Of a stretch of 64,000 bases of DNA, positions 1-10,129 are shown one piece after another. A program made the translations under genes and the position numbers. The notes beneath the pieces were generated by a model. It worked only from the letters and a program-made list of their open reading frames with translations. It was not told the DNA's origin and made no database searches. Every line of letters starts with the position of its first letter. The stretch's first letter is position 1. Source of the DNA: Metallyticus violacea (Eukaryota > Arthropoda > Insecta > Mantodea > Metallyticidae); the NCBI GenBank assembly GCA_030762175.1, contig CM060831.1, positions 138,922,001-138,986,000 of the forward strand, read 5' to 3'.

Positions 1-900
1 GAACCTCCGGATTAGCAGTCGATTTTGCTACCACTAGACGGCCTTTAAATATTTTGTAATATTTAAAATGGAATATGTTCCAAAAATATTTGATACCGAT
101 TTATATGCATCCTATATGTTCAGAAAATTTAGCTGAAAACAAAATTCAAAATACCAGTAAATATGGGAAGGTTAAGGCTATTAGTAGGGTGCGGGGACAG
201 GAAGCAGACTATAATTTTTTCCCACTACTGAGTTCCATTTGTATAACAAAAGCCATGATGCATTCTGAACTTTCAACATAACGACAAATTTACTGACAGA
301 AAATGCAACAGTGGGTACTTGGAGTAAAGGAAAATACTCAAAAGTAACAAATATAGTCCTATCAGTTGCAATTTAGTTTACGCTTAGAATAACATCGAAT
401 ACACTTTAATTTCTATAATTGCCGTGTAAAATCCTAAAGGATATAATGTTGTTAATTTTAAATTTAACTAGATATTTTCGACATAAAATTAAAACATAAA
501 TTATTTCATTTTTAAAAGACATGCATAAAATTTAATTACGACATACTATCGCTCAGTTGTCAACCGTTTTATGACTGTCTGGGTGCTGCAAAAATATATA
601 CTAAGGTAAGAATTAAGTAGCATTTTCAAATAAATATAAATGAATAATTATTGAACTGAGCGACTGATTCATGTACCACAACAGCATTCTTAAAAGAAAC
701 TCAGCAGATGTCAGCAATTCGTGAATATTTTGCTTCTTGTTTCTGGAAGAAAGACAGGAAATATTTCGAAACACTCTGCTAATGACAACTTAAATCTGAC
801 GTGCACTTTGCAATGCATTATTCAAAGTATTAATGAGAATAATGGGCTCTGTATTCCCTAGAGATTTAGGAGAGTATCGTTAAATATTTCAGAAGCATTT
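1..900. other. AT-rich stretch, nothing recognised
   Basis: Non-coding AT-rich sequence. The only open frame of any size (75-281) shows no splice sites or recognisable family. I see no repeat family shared with the rest of the window. Confidence 0.5.
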
Positions 901-913
901 ACTTTTGTTTCAG

Positions 914-1139
914 CTTGGCATTATGTTCTCAACGCGCCGCATATTTCGTCACACTCTTCCAGGATTTTGCCTTTGAAGAAGAATACATCAAAGTTAATGA
1001 TAAAGGGGGGAAAATCTATAAATTGTGTGATTTAACTTTAGAATCGCTTAAGCCCATCGATTGCCAGTTATGTTATCGTGCTGAAGATTTCATCGGAAAT
1101 AGGATTGACTTCCTTGATGAACAAAGAGAAAATGTATAA
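914..1139 (+). CDS. Candidate terminal exon, unknown protein
   Basis: A pyrimidine-rich run ending in TTTGTTTCAG closes at 913, which is a good splice acceptor. It is followed by an open frame of about 75 codons ending in TAA at 1137-1139, and AATAAA lies at 1142. The frame has no ATG at its start, so if real it is a 3' exon and not a whole gene. The predicted peptide is mixed and charged, with segments such as AFEEEYIKVNDKGGKIYKL and FLDEQRENV at the C-terminus. That reads more like protein than most frames here. I do not recognise the family. It could be a host terminal exon, a piece of an old transposon or a chance frame. No partner exon is seen. Confidence 0.25.
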
Positions 1140-1149
1140 GAATAAATCG

Positions 1150-1660
1150 TGAACTATTAGATGGGCTTATGGATGTATTCATTCTATTGCTCTTTAGCAA
1201 CGATTATTGTGCAAGATATCAGCTTTGAAACTGCTAGGAACGGGCCTGTTTGCAGTGTACATAATACTTGTATGAAGCGGCGAATACGCTATGCGTGTTT
1301 ACAACTATAAAATTGAATAAAACGTTAACACCTGTAAAATAAACTGAAATGTTTTGTTACCGTAACGTTTTTTCATACAATTTCTACAACACCTCCTAAT
1401 GTTCATTCATGTTATTCTCTGTATAATATACGGGATATTTAAACAAATGCCGCAGGTAGAGCGGTCAAAACAAAACAAAAAAGTTTCGATAAATATATAC
1501 GAAAAAACAAATACGTGTCATGTTGTATTGGGCATATTAGCCTCAAAGTGTTGAATAGTTAATATAGGAGATGCTTTCATTGTTTGTAAACTGTGTGCTA
1601 ATTGTTCTTTGCCAGTTATGCTACTACATAATCTTGAAGAACGGGTTCTTATGTCCGATA
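1150..1660. other. AT-rich stretch, nothing recognised
   Basis: No repeat, transposon motif or coding signal that I can support. A second AATAAA occurs near 1316. Confidence 0.5.
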
Positions 1661-1663
1661 TAT

Positions 1664-1874
1664 CAAACTTCTATTGGAATTGAAAATTGCGGTGATAAAT
1701 GCTCGCGTCTTAAAAGCTCCGTTTCCCTGCCTTCTGTCAAAATGTGTCTCCAGGTATCGCTTTGCCCATTGTGCGGAGAAAGTGATACCTGGAGGCATAT
1801 TTTGGCAGAACGCAGGAATATTTTAAGAAGCAAGCATTTACCACCGCAATTTCTCAATGCCAATAGAAGCTGGT
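1664..1874. repeat. Foldback hairpin element, about 210 bp
   Basis: The left arm (1664 to about 1765) and the right arm (about 1775-1874) are reverse complements at roughly 80-85 percent by eye. Both contain CTTCTATTGG, ATTGCGGTG, AAATGCT and CTCCAGGTATC. The spacer near 1770 is only about 10 bases, so the whole unit would fold into one long stem. Both strands therefore give similar open frames containing SDTWRHIL; this follows from the palindrome and is not evidence of coding. It is most likely a foldback MITE. Flanking target duplications are not obvious. Confidence 0.7.
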
Positions 1875-2090
1875 GCATGCGAGATACTCACTAAATTTGG
1901 GAATATTTCTAGCGAAGACCAGACAAAGAAGGTTAATGGCTATAATGAAGAGGGGAAGAGTTGGAGAGGGGTGTGAGAAAATGGAAGGGGGCTCAAGAGT
2001 AATTCATGTTTATGTATTTGTATATAAAATTACTTATATAAAACGTGTGATGTAAGTATATCGATGTGTTTGTATATATGCATATAGATC

Positions 2091-2130
2091 TGTGTGTGTG
2101 TGTGTGCGCGCGCGCGCGCGCGCGTGTGTG
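2091..2130. repeat. (TG)n(CG)n(TG)n microsatellite
   Basis: Forty bases of strict alternating pyrimidine-purine, with TG repeats, then about ten CG repeats, then TG repeats. This composition is the classic Z-DNA-forming kind. No gene sits nearby. Confidence 0.95.
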
Positions 2131-2762
2131 GCCATTTTGATTGTTACAAGGACGATATTAGCGTGTGTGGCCGTATGGCCCATGCGATAGCTGCACTTAT
2201 TTGAATGCATTTTAAAACTGATACAATAAAAAAGTCTATTACTACTACTATGTATGTGTGTGAAAACGCATTCTTGCACAGAAGTGGTAAGGTGATTCGC
2301 AAGAAAAGGTTCTGGTAATCGTGTTCCAGAAAATGTTCAACTTGTTAAAAAGTTACAAGAGACAGGATTTTTCAATGAAAGAGACGTGTTCTAAACCAAC
2401 GACTTCTTATTGAAGAAATGTTAGATAAAACACAAAAATTTCCTATGAAGATGCCAGCAATGTATTGCTAATGAGGGGCATCATTTTCAACATCAATTGA
2501 ACAGCGTTAGAGCTAATTATTATCATCATTTTATGCTTTCAGTATGAATGCCATTGCTAAAATAAAAATGCTCGCAGACTCTATCTCCCTTTTTTCGATT
2601 ACGGCGGTTTTAGATGACTCACAACTCAAATAACCACCTTATACCATAAACTCAGGAAAATATGTAGACTCTTATTCACAACATCTGCATTTATTGACAC
2701 TAAAGATGTAAATTTGTGCAACCTATATGATGAAGTGCCTTATCTATTAACAACTCGTGTGT
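2131..2762. other. Nothing recognised
   Basis: AT-rich non-coding sequence without a repeat I can assign. Confidence 0.45.
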
Positions 2763-3021
2763 TGGGCCCGGTGGTCTAGAGGTAGCAATACTTGATTCTT
2801 AGATTCATGATCATAGGGTTCAATGCCGGACAGGGTCGAGAATTTTTTTTCGGTATGATTTCCTTCGGAAGTGAATTAGAGGCAGGGTCCCCTATCCCAG
2901 ATTTATTGCACGTAAGCCTGAAAGAAGAGCCCCTGGGCAAAATTTATCGGCAGTTTCACGCCCTGAATTCAATAGGACGCCTGTCTGAGATGTTAAAGAA
3001 CGTCCGTAAATAAACAAAATC
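2763..3021 (+). mobile_element. SINE family A, diverged full-length copy
   Basis: A degenerate tRNA-like head (GGTGGTCTAGAGGTAGC as A box, GGGTTCAATGCC as B box) is followed by the family A body. That body has TTCCTTCGGAAG, GCCTGAAAGAAGAG, TTTCACGCCCTGAATT and a 3' end GTCCGTAAATAAACAAA. The head differs more from the consensus than in other copies, so this is an old insertion. Like all the SINEs here it has no protein product and would have been copied by a LINE reverse transcriptase. Confidence 0.8.
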
Positions 3022-4439
3022 AACAATAATAGCTATGGTTGCATGAAAGGAAAAAAATAGGAAAAGTGGGCAAATTCCGAACTATAATAATGTGCAATAT
3101 ATATGTGAAAAAAATATTTGAATGCCTCATTTAACTAAGTAAACAACTTTTTTAAAAATATTTTGTACATTAAAGAAGCAAACAAAAAGAGAGATGGCCA
3201 ACTCTCAACCCAACTGGGTAAGTATTTCAACAAAGGAGTGCCAATAATTAAACTGAAACTATAAAAAGATTTAAAAACATTTAAAGAATTCGTTATTCCC
3301 AAGGGTTTTGTGGCTTATAAAAAGAAACTTTTATATTGCAGAGTGAATTAGCTTAGAAAAAATTTACAAGGCTCAAAGGATGTGGAGAGTTTTAAACGTA
3401 TACAATGTAAACATAAATATGATAAGAGTGAAGGACACAAATTTGAAAGCAAATATAAAGCCATGGTCACAGCGTTCACTTCTGCTAATATTTCATGTCA
3501 TGTTTTCCGAAATAACCAATTTAACAAGTAAACTTTCTAGAAAATCACACCCCTTTATTAAAAAATATAAAAGATTATTAATTAACAATAGGAATAGAGG
3601 GAATGCAACGAAGCCTTTGTACACGCTTCATACATTCTACAGTACCACATTCTTTAACATTTCCAGAAGGGGGAGATAAAAAATGGGCGTCTGCGGTTGT
3701 AGGATTCCCGTCTGGTTCGGAAGCTGGGTTTTCCTCGCAGTGTGTGAAAGACGAAATCTCCATGTGGCAGAAAGGAGGCAGCACTTTGATGTGTAAAGTG
3801 GTGGTCATCATAGTTTCTGCAGGTGCCGCCCCAGGGGACCTCGACATGTTTATATTTAGGCATAAGGCTTGTCAAGAGTAGGTATCCTCAAATGCGTTAA
3901 GTTTGCAACCACATCCACTTTAACCCCTCTCCATTTCCTGCAGCCATGTCCACTGCTTCCTGTGCAGTGTTTCGTGTTTCAAGTCCAACTTTTTCACGAT
4001 TCTTATGCAAATCTCTGAGGGCTGCGTTTCCCAAACGTTTTCGATCGTGGTTCATTTGAAACTCAAAAATTCTGAGTGTACGATTGATAAGAACAAAATA
4101 ACTCTCTTTTCGCTTTTCTTAAACGAAGCTTAAAGCTTAAATGGCAGTATTTTGTAAGACCCGTGCATTTTCTTGTATATATTCTAAATAGTGACTGCTG
4201 AAGAAATAAATAAATACTCTACTCAAGGCGCAATAGCAAGCATTGATAACAGTGAAATGAAATAATTACAAAATGTACTTAAACATTCAAAGAGTAAGAA
4301 AGCACCAACAATTGCCTGTAAATATGGAGCTTTTTAAGTACGCACTAGTATAATTTAAAATAAGGTATTAGCAACTAATTAATATATGTTGAGAAAAGTG
4401 TATATCCCCTGAGGAGCGGAATAAATTAGTTGCATCCAC
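3022..4439. other. Mostly unassigned; richer patch 3600-3881
   Basis: AT-rich apart from 3600-3881, where GC rises and both strands are open (92 codons plus, 73 codons minus). The minus frame contains PHGDFVFHTLRGKPSFRTRR, and no family is recognised. With no splice or start context I do not call a gene. A transposon fragment or a lost exon are both possible. Confidence 0.35.
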
Positions 4440-5190
4440 TATTTAAAAAAAATATAATTTATTTATTCCTTTATTTACCCTGGCAAGAGTTAAGACCATG
4501 AGACTTTCTCTTCCAATTTATCAGGGAGAAAAACCAACAAAAATGCAGAGTACTATATACACAATTATACACAGTACAGAAAAAGTCAAATTAAAGGTAC
4601 ACATAGCATGAAAATAATGTATTTAGAAAGCTAATAAAAGAATTACATTTGTTCTTCAACAATTGTTCTCCAGTACGAGGGGGAAGGAAAGATGAGAAGA
4701 AAAAGAGAAAAAAAGCAAGACACTAAATGTTGTGATTCCATGAGTTGATGACATCACAATTTAATCTACGTTTAAATTGCTTTATTGTTCGACAGTCTCT
4801 GACTTCAGGAGAAAGGGAGTTCCAGATTCTGGGAACTGACATACTGAATGATGTTGAGTAGAAATGTGTTCGGTGACCTAAACTCAAGCCTGAAAGAAGA
4901 GACCTCTGAGCAAAATTTTCGGCCGTTTCACGCCCTGAATTGAAAGGCACGCTGATGACCTGAGATGTTCAAGAGCGTCCGTATATAAACAAATCAACAA
5001 CGAATATACGAAACGAGAGGCGATAAACTAATCGGTGGAGGTACGGAAGATTTTGAACAGGAGCGTCCTACGTTCATTTAGAGGTAGCCGTGACAGTTGA
5101 TTGCGTAGGGGTGTCACATAATCAAATTTACGAGTGTTAAAGACGAGACGAACACAAGCATTATGAATGATAAAAGATAAGATTGTAACA
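4440..5190 (-). pseudogene. LINE ORF2 C-terminus, CR1-like, broken
   Basis: Reading the minus strand from about 5190 gives HNACVRLVFNTRKFDYVTPL, then an RLPLNERRTLLFKIF block. This is the typical region after the reverse transcriptase in CR1/L2-type non-LTR retrotransposons. A SINE tail (4884-4992) interrupts it. The frame resumes as HRTHFYSTSFSMSVPRIWNSL and ends SPEVRDCRTIKQFKRRL with a short tail, matching the usual ORF2 C-terminus. Stops are present in the upstream part. The reverse transcriptase core and ORF1 are absent, as expected for a 5'-truncated insertion. Clade assignment is from memory of the motif. Confidence 0.65.
4884..4995 (+). mobile_element. SINE family A, 3' fragment
   Basis: Only the 3' part of the family A body is present, from CAAGCCTGAAAGAAGAGACC to GAGCGTCCGTATATAAAC. 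It lies inside the CR1-like LINE remnant in the opposite orientation, so it is younger than that LINE copy. The 5' truncation removes the tRNA promoter. Confidence 0.85.
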
Positions 5191-5195
5191 GTTGC

Positions 5196-5649
5196 AGAGG
5201 CATTACATTATATGCAGCGTATGAAATATGTTCAAAGATTATTACAAATAAAAATATAATTAGTGAGTCCCTATTAAGTAAAGAGAAATGCGAATTTCAA
5301 AAATTCATTCAGCTCAGATAGAATTCTTATTATAAAACAAACATACAGAAACGGCGAGAATATAATTATCTACATTTATTCTATTTGCTGATTTCGCGAT
5401 AGCGTTTTACACTATGACAAAAAAAAAAAAACATTCCGGAATATTTGAAACGAGCTATTACAAGGCTTTACCTTAAGACTTACATTTTCAATGACAAAAT
5501 AGGAATTCTCGGTAGAAATGCAGCATGAACAAACCAAGGGGTTGACATGGACTTCTCTCGCCTGCTGGAAGTTTTATTTTAAATAAATACTTTTTTTTTA
5601 AGGCGACTAGGTCTTATTTGGTAAGACCGGAGGTCTATTGAAAACTGCA
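5196..5649. other. Nothing recognised
   Basis: AT-rich, with an A12 run near 5420. No assignable repeat. Confidence 0.45.
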
Positions 5650-5940
5650 GTTCAACAAATTAAATGAAAAATTTACACAATCATAGGATGGAAACCAACA
5701 GAGCAAAATAAGAAACTATGGCATTTTTTTGGAGAAAAACACCAAAGACACTATAGAATAAATTGATAATTTTAATTATTTAGCATATAGTGTGTCTCAT
5801 TGTAGGAATGAATATATTAGTATAAGAATTAATAAGTTTAATAGAATGTGTGGTAACATTCGACGTTCACTGAAAGGCAAAACAAAAAAATGCACGCAAA
5901 AGACGTTTTGCAAAAAGAACAGCCTAAGCGGCGGAGAAGT
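5650..5940 (+). pseudogene. LINE reverse transcriptase remnant (thumb region)
   Basis: With one frameshift the plus strand reads INFNYLAYSVSHCRNE followed by INKFNRMCGNIRRSLKGK. This resembles the FNYLG ... LNKF..MCG.I.R.LK stretch downstream of the FADD motif in insect RTE/Proto2-like LINEs. The catalytic core is missing and the frame is broken. It may belong to the same broad family as the remnant at 32920-33710. Confidence is moderate because the match is by eye and short. Confidence 0.45.
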
Positions 5941-6186
5941 TTTTTATATTCAGTAGCGGGGTTTTAGATAAACAACGAACAGGGGTTTTAGGTATATTTA
6001 ACTGAAATGATAAACATAATTATTTGAAAAATAATTTATTTACATGTATACAAATAATGACAGATGACAGACTTTCCATTGCATTGCAATCGTAGAAGTT
6101 CTTATTGAGTCTACGTTGTTTTCTTCTGATTTTTCGTAAATAACGAAAAACAATGTATATATATTCTTAAAACTTAAACTGAAATA

Positions 6187-6540
6187 CCCGAAAAAGTAAC
6201 ATTTATTCATTTAAGAATAGTGCAGAAAAAGCGTGAAGATTAAAAAAAAATAATAATAAATTAGGAATTGTTATTTTGAAGTAATATTATTTTTATGTTT
6301 TATTACTTATTTATTTTTGTGTTAAACTTAACCTAATCGAACGTATGAAAAAGTAACGTTAGTTGGATTAAGAATAGTATAGAAAAAAGTGTTACTATGG
6401 TGTAATATTACTTTTTTGTTCTATTAGTTTTATTGAATTTAAAGTAACTAAACTAAACTAACCTATGAAAAAAGTAACATTTATTCTACTAAGAACAGTG
6501 TAGAAAAATTATGACCATTAAAAAATAAATAATAACATTA
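6187..6540. repeat. Diverged tandem repeat, three units
   Basis: Units begin near 6187, 6343 and 6462. Each starts GAAAAAGTAAC and continues with variants of TTAAGAATAGTGTAGAAAAA. The first two continue into an AGTAATATTACTTTTT-like block and an AACTTAACCTAA-like end. Unit lengths are about 156, 119 and a partial third. The divergence suggests an old array or an AT-rich transposon with internal repeats. No coding content. Confidence 0.6.
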
Positions 6541-6584
6541 ATTGTGAGAGAAAAATATTACAAGTAAGGAAAAAAAAAAAACCT

Positions 6585-6745
6585 ATCTATAGGAAATGGA
6601 AACCACAACCTTCACGTCAGTAGTACGGCGCTCTAACAGAGCTTCATGCTCAGAGCGGAAACTATTTGAAGTAATAGCTACTACTAGAATTGTAACCAAT
6701 CGGCAGTCTTCGCTACCGTTCGGCCCTGCAGCCTATACTGCGTTC
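6585..6745 (-). mobile_element. tRNA-like composite repeat (family E), partial
   Basis: On the minus strand, AGCTCTGTTAGAGCGCC at 6627-6643 resembles a tRNA A box, and a weak B box lies near 6595-6610. On its 5' side, at about 6708-6742, is a GC-rich module with CGCTACCGTTCGGCCC and CTGCAGCCT. The same two parts in the same order occur at 54925-55108, so this looks like a second copy of one composite element. I infer a Pol III-type SINE with an unusual 5' extension. Confidence 0.4.
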
Positions 6746-6799
6746 TCTGTGTAAGGATAAATCAAGTCACTAAATACATATGCTTCTCCCAGTACACAG

Positions 6800-7470
6800 C
6801 CGCGCTCTGCCGGCATGCAACTTACATAACTCGCTGTATACAGCATTTCAATCGTAAGGGTTCATGTTATTACATTTGTCGGTTCTTATGTTGAGAGCTT
6901 TTGGAAATATGACTCGGTTTGCCCGCATCTACTGGCTGCGGTATATTTTGTTTATAATCTCTTTCTATTTCCGTTTCTATTATGTCTAGTATTTTTTATT
7001 CATTTTCCTTTCCTCTCCTCATTATTTCTGTTCACTCTGCTGAAATATAACAAGTTACTAACTGTAATTACATTGGCGCTTCTATCAACTCTCCTGAGGC
7101 GAGAAAACGTGCCAGATTTTTAACCAAATAAATATTACATGGTCAAAACAAATGAACTCTACAGGTGTTCAAAACGGCTACATTACTTTGTAATGCAGGC
7201 ATTGCAATATAAAACGAACCCCCGGCCCACTTTCTCAAACATTACCAGACTCTATCACTTACTGCAAGTGTTTCAAGGTCGAACATCTTCGTAAACAAAG
7301 TAAAAAAAAAAAAGACGACAAAACAAAAGACAGAGAATGGCCACTCTACCGGATATTCTTACGATTAAATTCCCAGATGTTGCATTCAAATAGAAGCTCA
7401 AATAGTTGTACACTAAGTAAAACAAATGAAGGTCATGTTGTGACGAGCTAAGCAATAAATATTTGTCATT
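6800..7470. other. Nothing recognised
   Basis: No repeat family or coding signal. The 60-codon minus frame at 7273-7455 is hydrophobic and AT-driven, and I regard it as chance. Confidence 0.45.
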
Positions 7471-7473
7471 ATA

Positions 7474-7854
7474 TGTAACACCGTAGAGAAGATGTATCGC
7501 TAAGGGTATATTGCATAATTTTGGGAAAGTTGAACCAAGCCTTTATGCACCATATAACCGTCATGTAGCATCCCCTTTGGTTAACATACCTCCGTTAGAA
7601 AATTTTGTGGAGACTTCTAGAAGTTTTGTGACGTAAATTACCAAATTCTTTTGGAATATTCTGAGAACTGACCGGAAAGTGAGAGGGTATAAAGGCGGCT
7701 TAGCGAAAGTTGTCCAATTTAGGAATTGTCAGGGCAAACCCTCGCAGGTCGCAGTCTGGACCGTGCTTAGCTCTGCACATCAACCCAAGGTAAGTTTCAG
7801 GCCCAGGTCGAGATGTTCCCTACTTTGCTTTAATTAACAAACTCTAATAAGCAT
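7474..7854 (+). mobile_element. LTR-like promoter segment with TATA box and donor
   Basis: It starts TGTAACACC, the TGTNACA type of end common in Gypsy-class LTRs. A TATA box (GGTATAAAGG, 7688-7693) is followed after about 100 bp by a strong splice donor CCCAAG/GTAAGT (GT at 7790-7791). Upstream are heat-shock-element-like palindromes at 7614-7623 (CTTCTAGAAG) and 7654-7661 (GAATATTC). The right end is split by the RTE LINE that follows; a possible terminus is TCTTGCAACA near 8831-8840. It could instead be an orphan host promoter with a non-coding first exon. The parallel segment at 29042 makes an LTR more likely. Confidence 0.5.
7614..7693 (+). promoter_or_regulatory. HSE-like motifs plus TATA box
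   Basis: CTTCTAGAAG (nTTCnnGAAn, 7614-7623), GAATATTC (7654-7661) and TATAAA (7688-7693) line up within 80 bp. This is the arrangement expected of a heat-inducible RNA polymerase II promoter. Only two pentamer pairs are clean and flanking pentamers are imperfect, so heat response is an inference. Confidence 0.45.
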
Positions 7855-8788
7855 AGGTAAATGAACTGACATAATAAAAGCAACATAAACGGCAATCGAC
7901 TAACAAATCTAAGATTTGCCGACGATGTGGTCTTATTCGCTAAAACACCGAAAGCACTACTCACTATGCTGGAACAATTATGTGAGCTTAGCGCAAAAAT
8001 GCAGGGCTGTCACTAAACAAACGGAACACACAATTAATTTCAAACGGACTTCAAACCCCGATAAAAATAGATGGAACAGTCCTCACATATGTGAACGAAT
8101 ATACATACCTAGGACAATAGATTTCCTTCCATGATAAAATGGGAAAAGAAGGATAAAGAATGTTCTCATTAACCTGGAGAGCATTTTGGGCCCTTAAGTT
8201 TATATTGTTAGACCAAACAGTAATTAAGAAAATCAGATTCCAGACGCTCGAAACTGTGTATACCCTGTATTACTATATGGGTGCCAGACATGGCCAATAA
8301 CAGAAAAACAAAAGAACAAATATCAAATATGCCAAAGAAAAATGCAACGCAAGATCCTGGGAATAACTTGAAAGACAAAATACTTATAGTATTAATACAC
8401 CAGATATCTCAGACAACAGACATCGCACAAATAGCTACCAGAAGCAAATGGCAATGAGGCGGTCACGTCGCAAGAATGCAGGACGATAGATAGACTTACA
8501 AGATCTCCATGTGAATAGGAAAAAGGAGACAAGGCAGACCCAGACCTCTTCAAGGAACATGCAGGTCCAGATTGATTAAGAGTAGCAAGAGGAAGAGAAA
8601 AACGGAACTCTCTCGAGAAGCAACTAGTGCAGTGAGAAATGGAGTAATCAAAGAACAAATCAGTCAGAGTGTCTTAAACAGCATACGAATAACTAGCGTG
8701 GAATAGCTCACCACGTTAGGAAAACGCGAGCTTTCCCTACTTGTTTGGAGGCCTTTGCTCTTAAGGGACAATAGGCTATCTTTATCTT
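7855..8788 (+). mobile_element. RTE-like LINE, 5'-truncated copy 1
   Basis: The plus strand encodes NRLTNLRFADDVVLFAKT, with the FADD reverse transcriptase motif C at 7915-7926. Frameshifted stretches follow in the order expected of an RTE/craniofacial-development-protein-2-like ORF2: a TYLG-type region, a QTLETVYTLYYYMG-type region and an ATRSKWQ/GHVARMQ-type segment. The 3' UTR ends in ATCTTTATCTTTA. A 10-bp duplication TAATAAGCAT (7845-7854 and 8789-8798) flanks it and defines the insertion. Several frameshifts and stops make it dead. Copy 2 lies at 56480-57200 on the other strand. Confidence 0.8.
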
Positions 8789-8798
8789 TAATAAGCAT

Positions 8799-9090
8799 GA
8801 TCTAAATGACCTCTGAAGCTCCCGTCCCCATCTTGCAACAATATCACTTTACTGCAGCAGCCAAAAGTATCTCCCTGATGTTCGTCTCAAAGTAATTCCT
8901 TAGTTTCCGCCTAGGGATGAAGAAATTAAGAACGAAACGAAGCTCAAATTTTTTCTAATATTTTTTTGCATTAACCCCTCTTCTTAGACACAGAGCTGAA
9001 ACTCTAAATGCACAGAAGAAAAACCAAGAGATTTTACAAAATAAAAGGTTAACAGTTTGGTTTACCTTAGTGACTTTAGTTAACTGTACT
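8799..9090. other. Nothing firmly recognised
   Basis: The first 40 bases may be the end of the LTR-like segment interrupted by the LINE. The remainder is AT-rich and is presumably intron downstream of the exon at 9094-9228 in minus-strand order. Confidence 0.35.
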
Positions 9091-9093
9091 CAC

Positions 9094-9228
9094 CAGACTC
9101 GAGGCTGTTGTCAGCCTCAGCTGCTGCGCCTGCAGCTGTGCTGGCCGGAGGTGGACTGGGTTCCTCTGCTGGCATGCCACCACCCTCGCCGCTACCACTG
9201 CCTCCACCAAGAAATGCGTCTGAGATAC
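9094..9228 (-). CDS. Candidate internal coding exon, 45 codons, phase 1-1
   Basis: On the minus strand TTTCTCTTGCTGCAG (AG at 9230-9229) is a strong acceptor, and CTG/GTGAGTAC (GT at 9093-9092) is a near-consensus donor. The 135-bp interval is open in the phase implied by a split first codon and a split last codon. It is far richer in GC than its surroundings. The peptide starts ISDAFLGGGSGSGEGGG, continues through PAEEPSPPPAS and an Ala-rich run, and ends EADNSLES. That is a low-complexity, acidic linker with no fold. A length divisible by three with phase 1 at both ends would let it be skipped without shifting frame, so it may be a cassette exon. I cannot name the protein and see no sister exon in the window. 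It is the strongest host-coding signal here. Confidence 0.6.
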
Positions 9229-9419
9229 CTGCAGCAAGAGAAAACGTGGTAATAACAAAGATCAGACACTGCGGCTATTCAGTATCAGTTAGATTTAGAG
9301 TAAATATATTTCAGAGAAAACATGCAGAACTGGTCGTTATACTTTGTTTGGGCTATGCTGTAACCTCACACCTCCATTTCTTTGATTTACAGGGTACTTT
9401 TATATCCAGCACTTTTTAA

Positions 9420-10120
9420 TTCTACAAAATTATGTGAAAAATGACAAAATATTGCTTAATTTTAACTTTTAGTGATTATTAAACAAAGTATAACTCAACG
9501 TATTTCTCATAAATTTAATTTTTAACTTTTGCTACACAAAATAAAATATTAAATGTATCACCAAATACTCAGTAAATAGTCCACATTGTATATGCAAATG
9601 TATTTATTTCTAACTTTATAAACTTATTGAACTAAATGTTGCTTTAATACTTTATAATAATGTTAACAAATCTTTCAAAATTGCTATCACCAATTTTTCA
9701 ATCTAACCGCCTTTGCTCAATATAAATTGACTGGGAAAGTAGCTGTACAATAGCCTTTATGGGAATTCAATGTGGATCACTGTAGCTTTCTCAATTGAAA
9801 AATTGGTGAATGATACCGCTAATATCTTCACGTGCTTCCACATAATCATAACATTGGTCAACACAATTTTTGCTGAATGAAAACTGTTCATATTTTCTGA
9901 TTCTTTTACCACATGGAACCTCTCAAACAACCCTTAGTTTCGCTTCATCGGGTTACAGTTTTTTCAGTAATAGGCAATTAAAAAAAGAACAGTTTTTATT
10001 ATTTGTTCATTGAGCAGATACATAAAATAAATATTATGAGAGATATAAACAAGACAATAAATAGTTCACTTTGAGAATGAAATAACAGAGCTAAATCAGA
10101 GCATTGGATCAGAAAAAATT
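9420..10120. other. Nothing recognised
   Basis: Very AT-rich; if the exon at 9094-9228 is real, this is intron upstream of it. A short inverted match, CCAATTTTTCAAT near 9690 and ATTGAAAAATTGG near 9796, brackets about 100 bp and could form a weak hairpin. Confidence 0.45.
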
Positions 10121-10129
10121 GACTACAAA

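Noticed and set aside
9076..9419. Alternative frames (minus 60 codons, plus 60 and 103 codons) over the exon
   Set aside because: They cross the splice sites and are shadows of the GC-rich exon. Only the phase set by the acceptor and donor is used.
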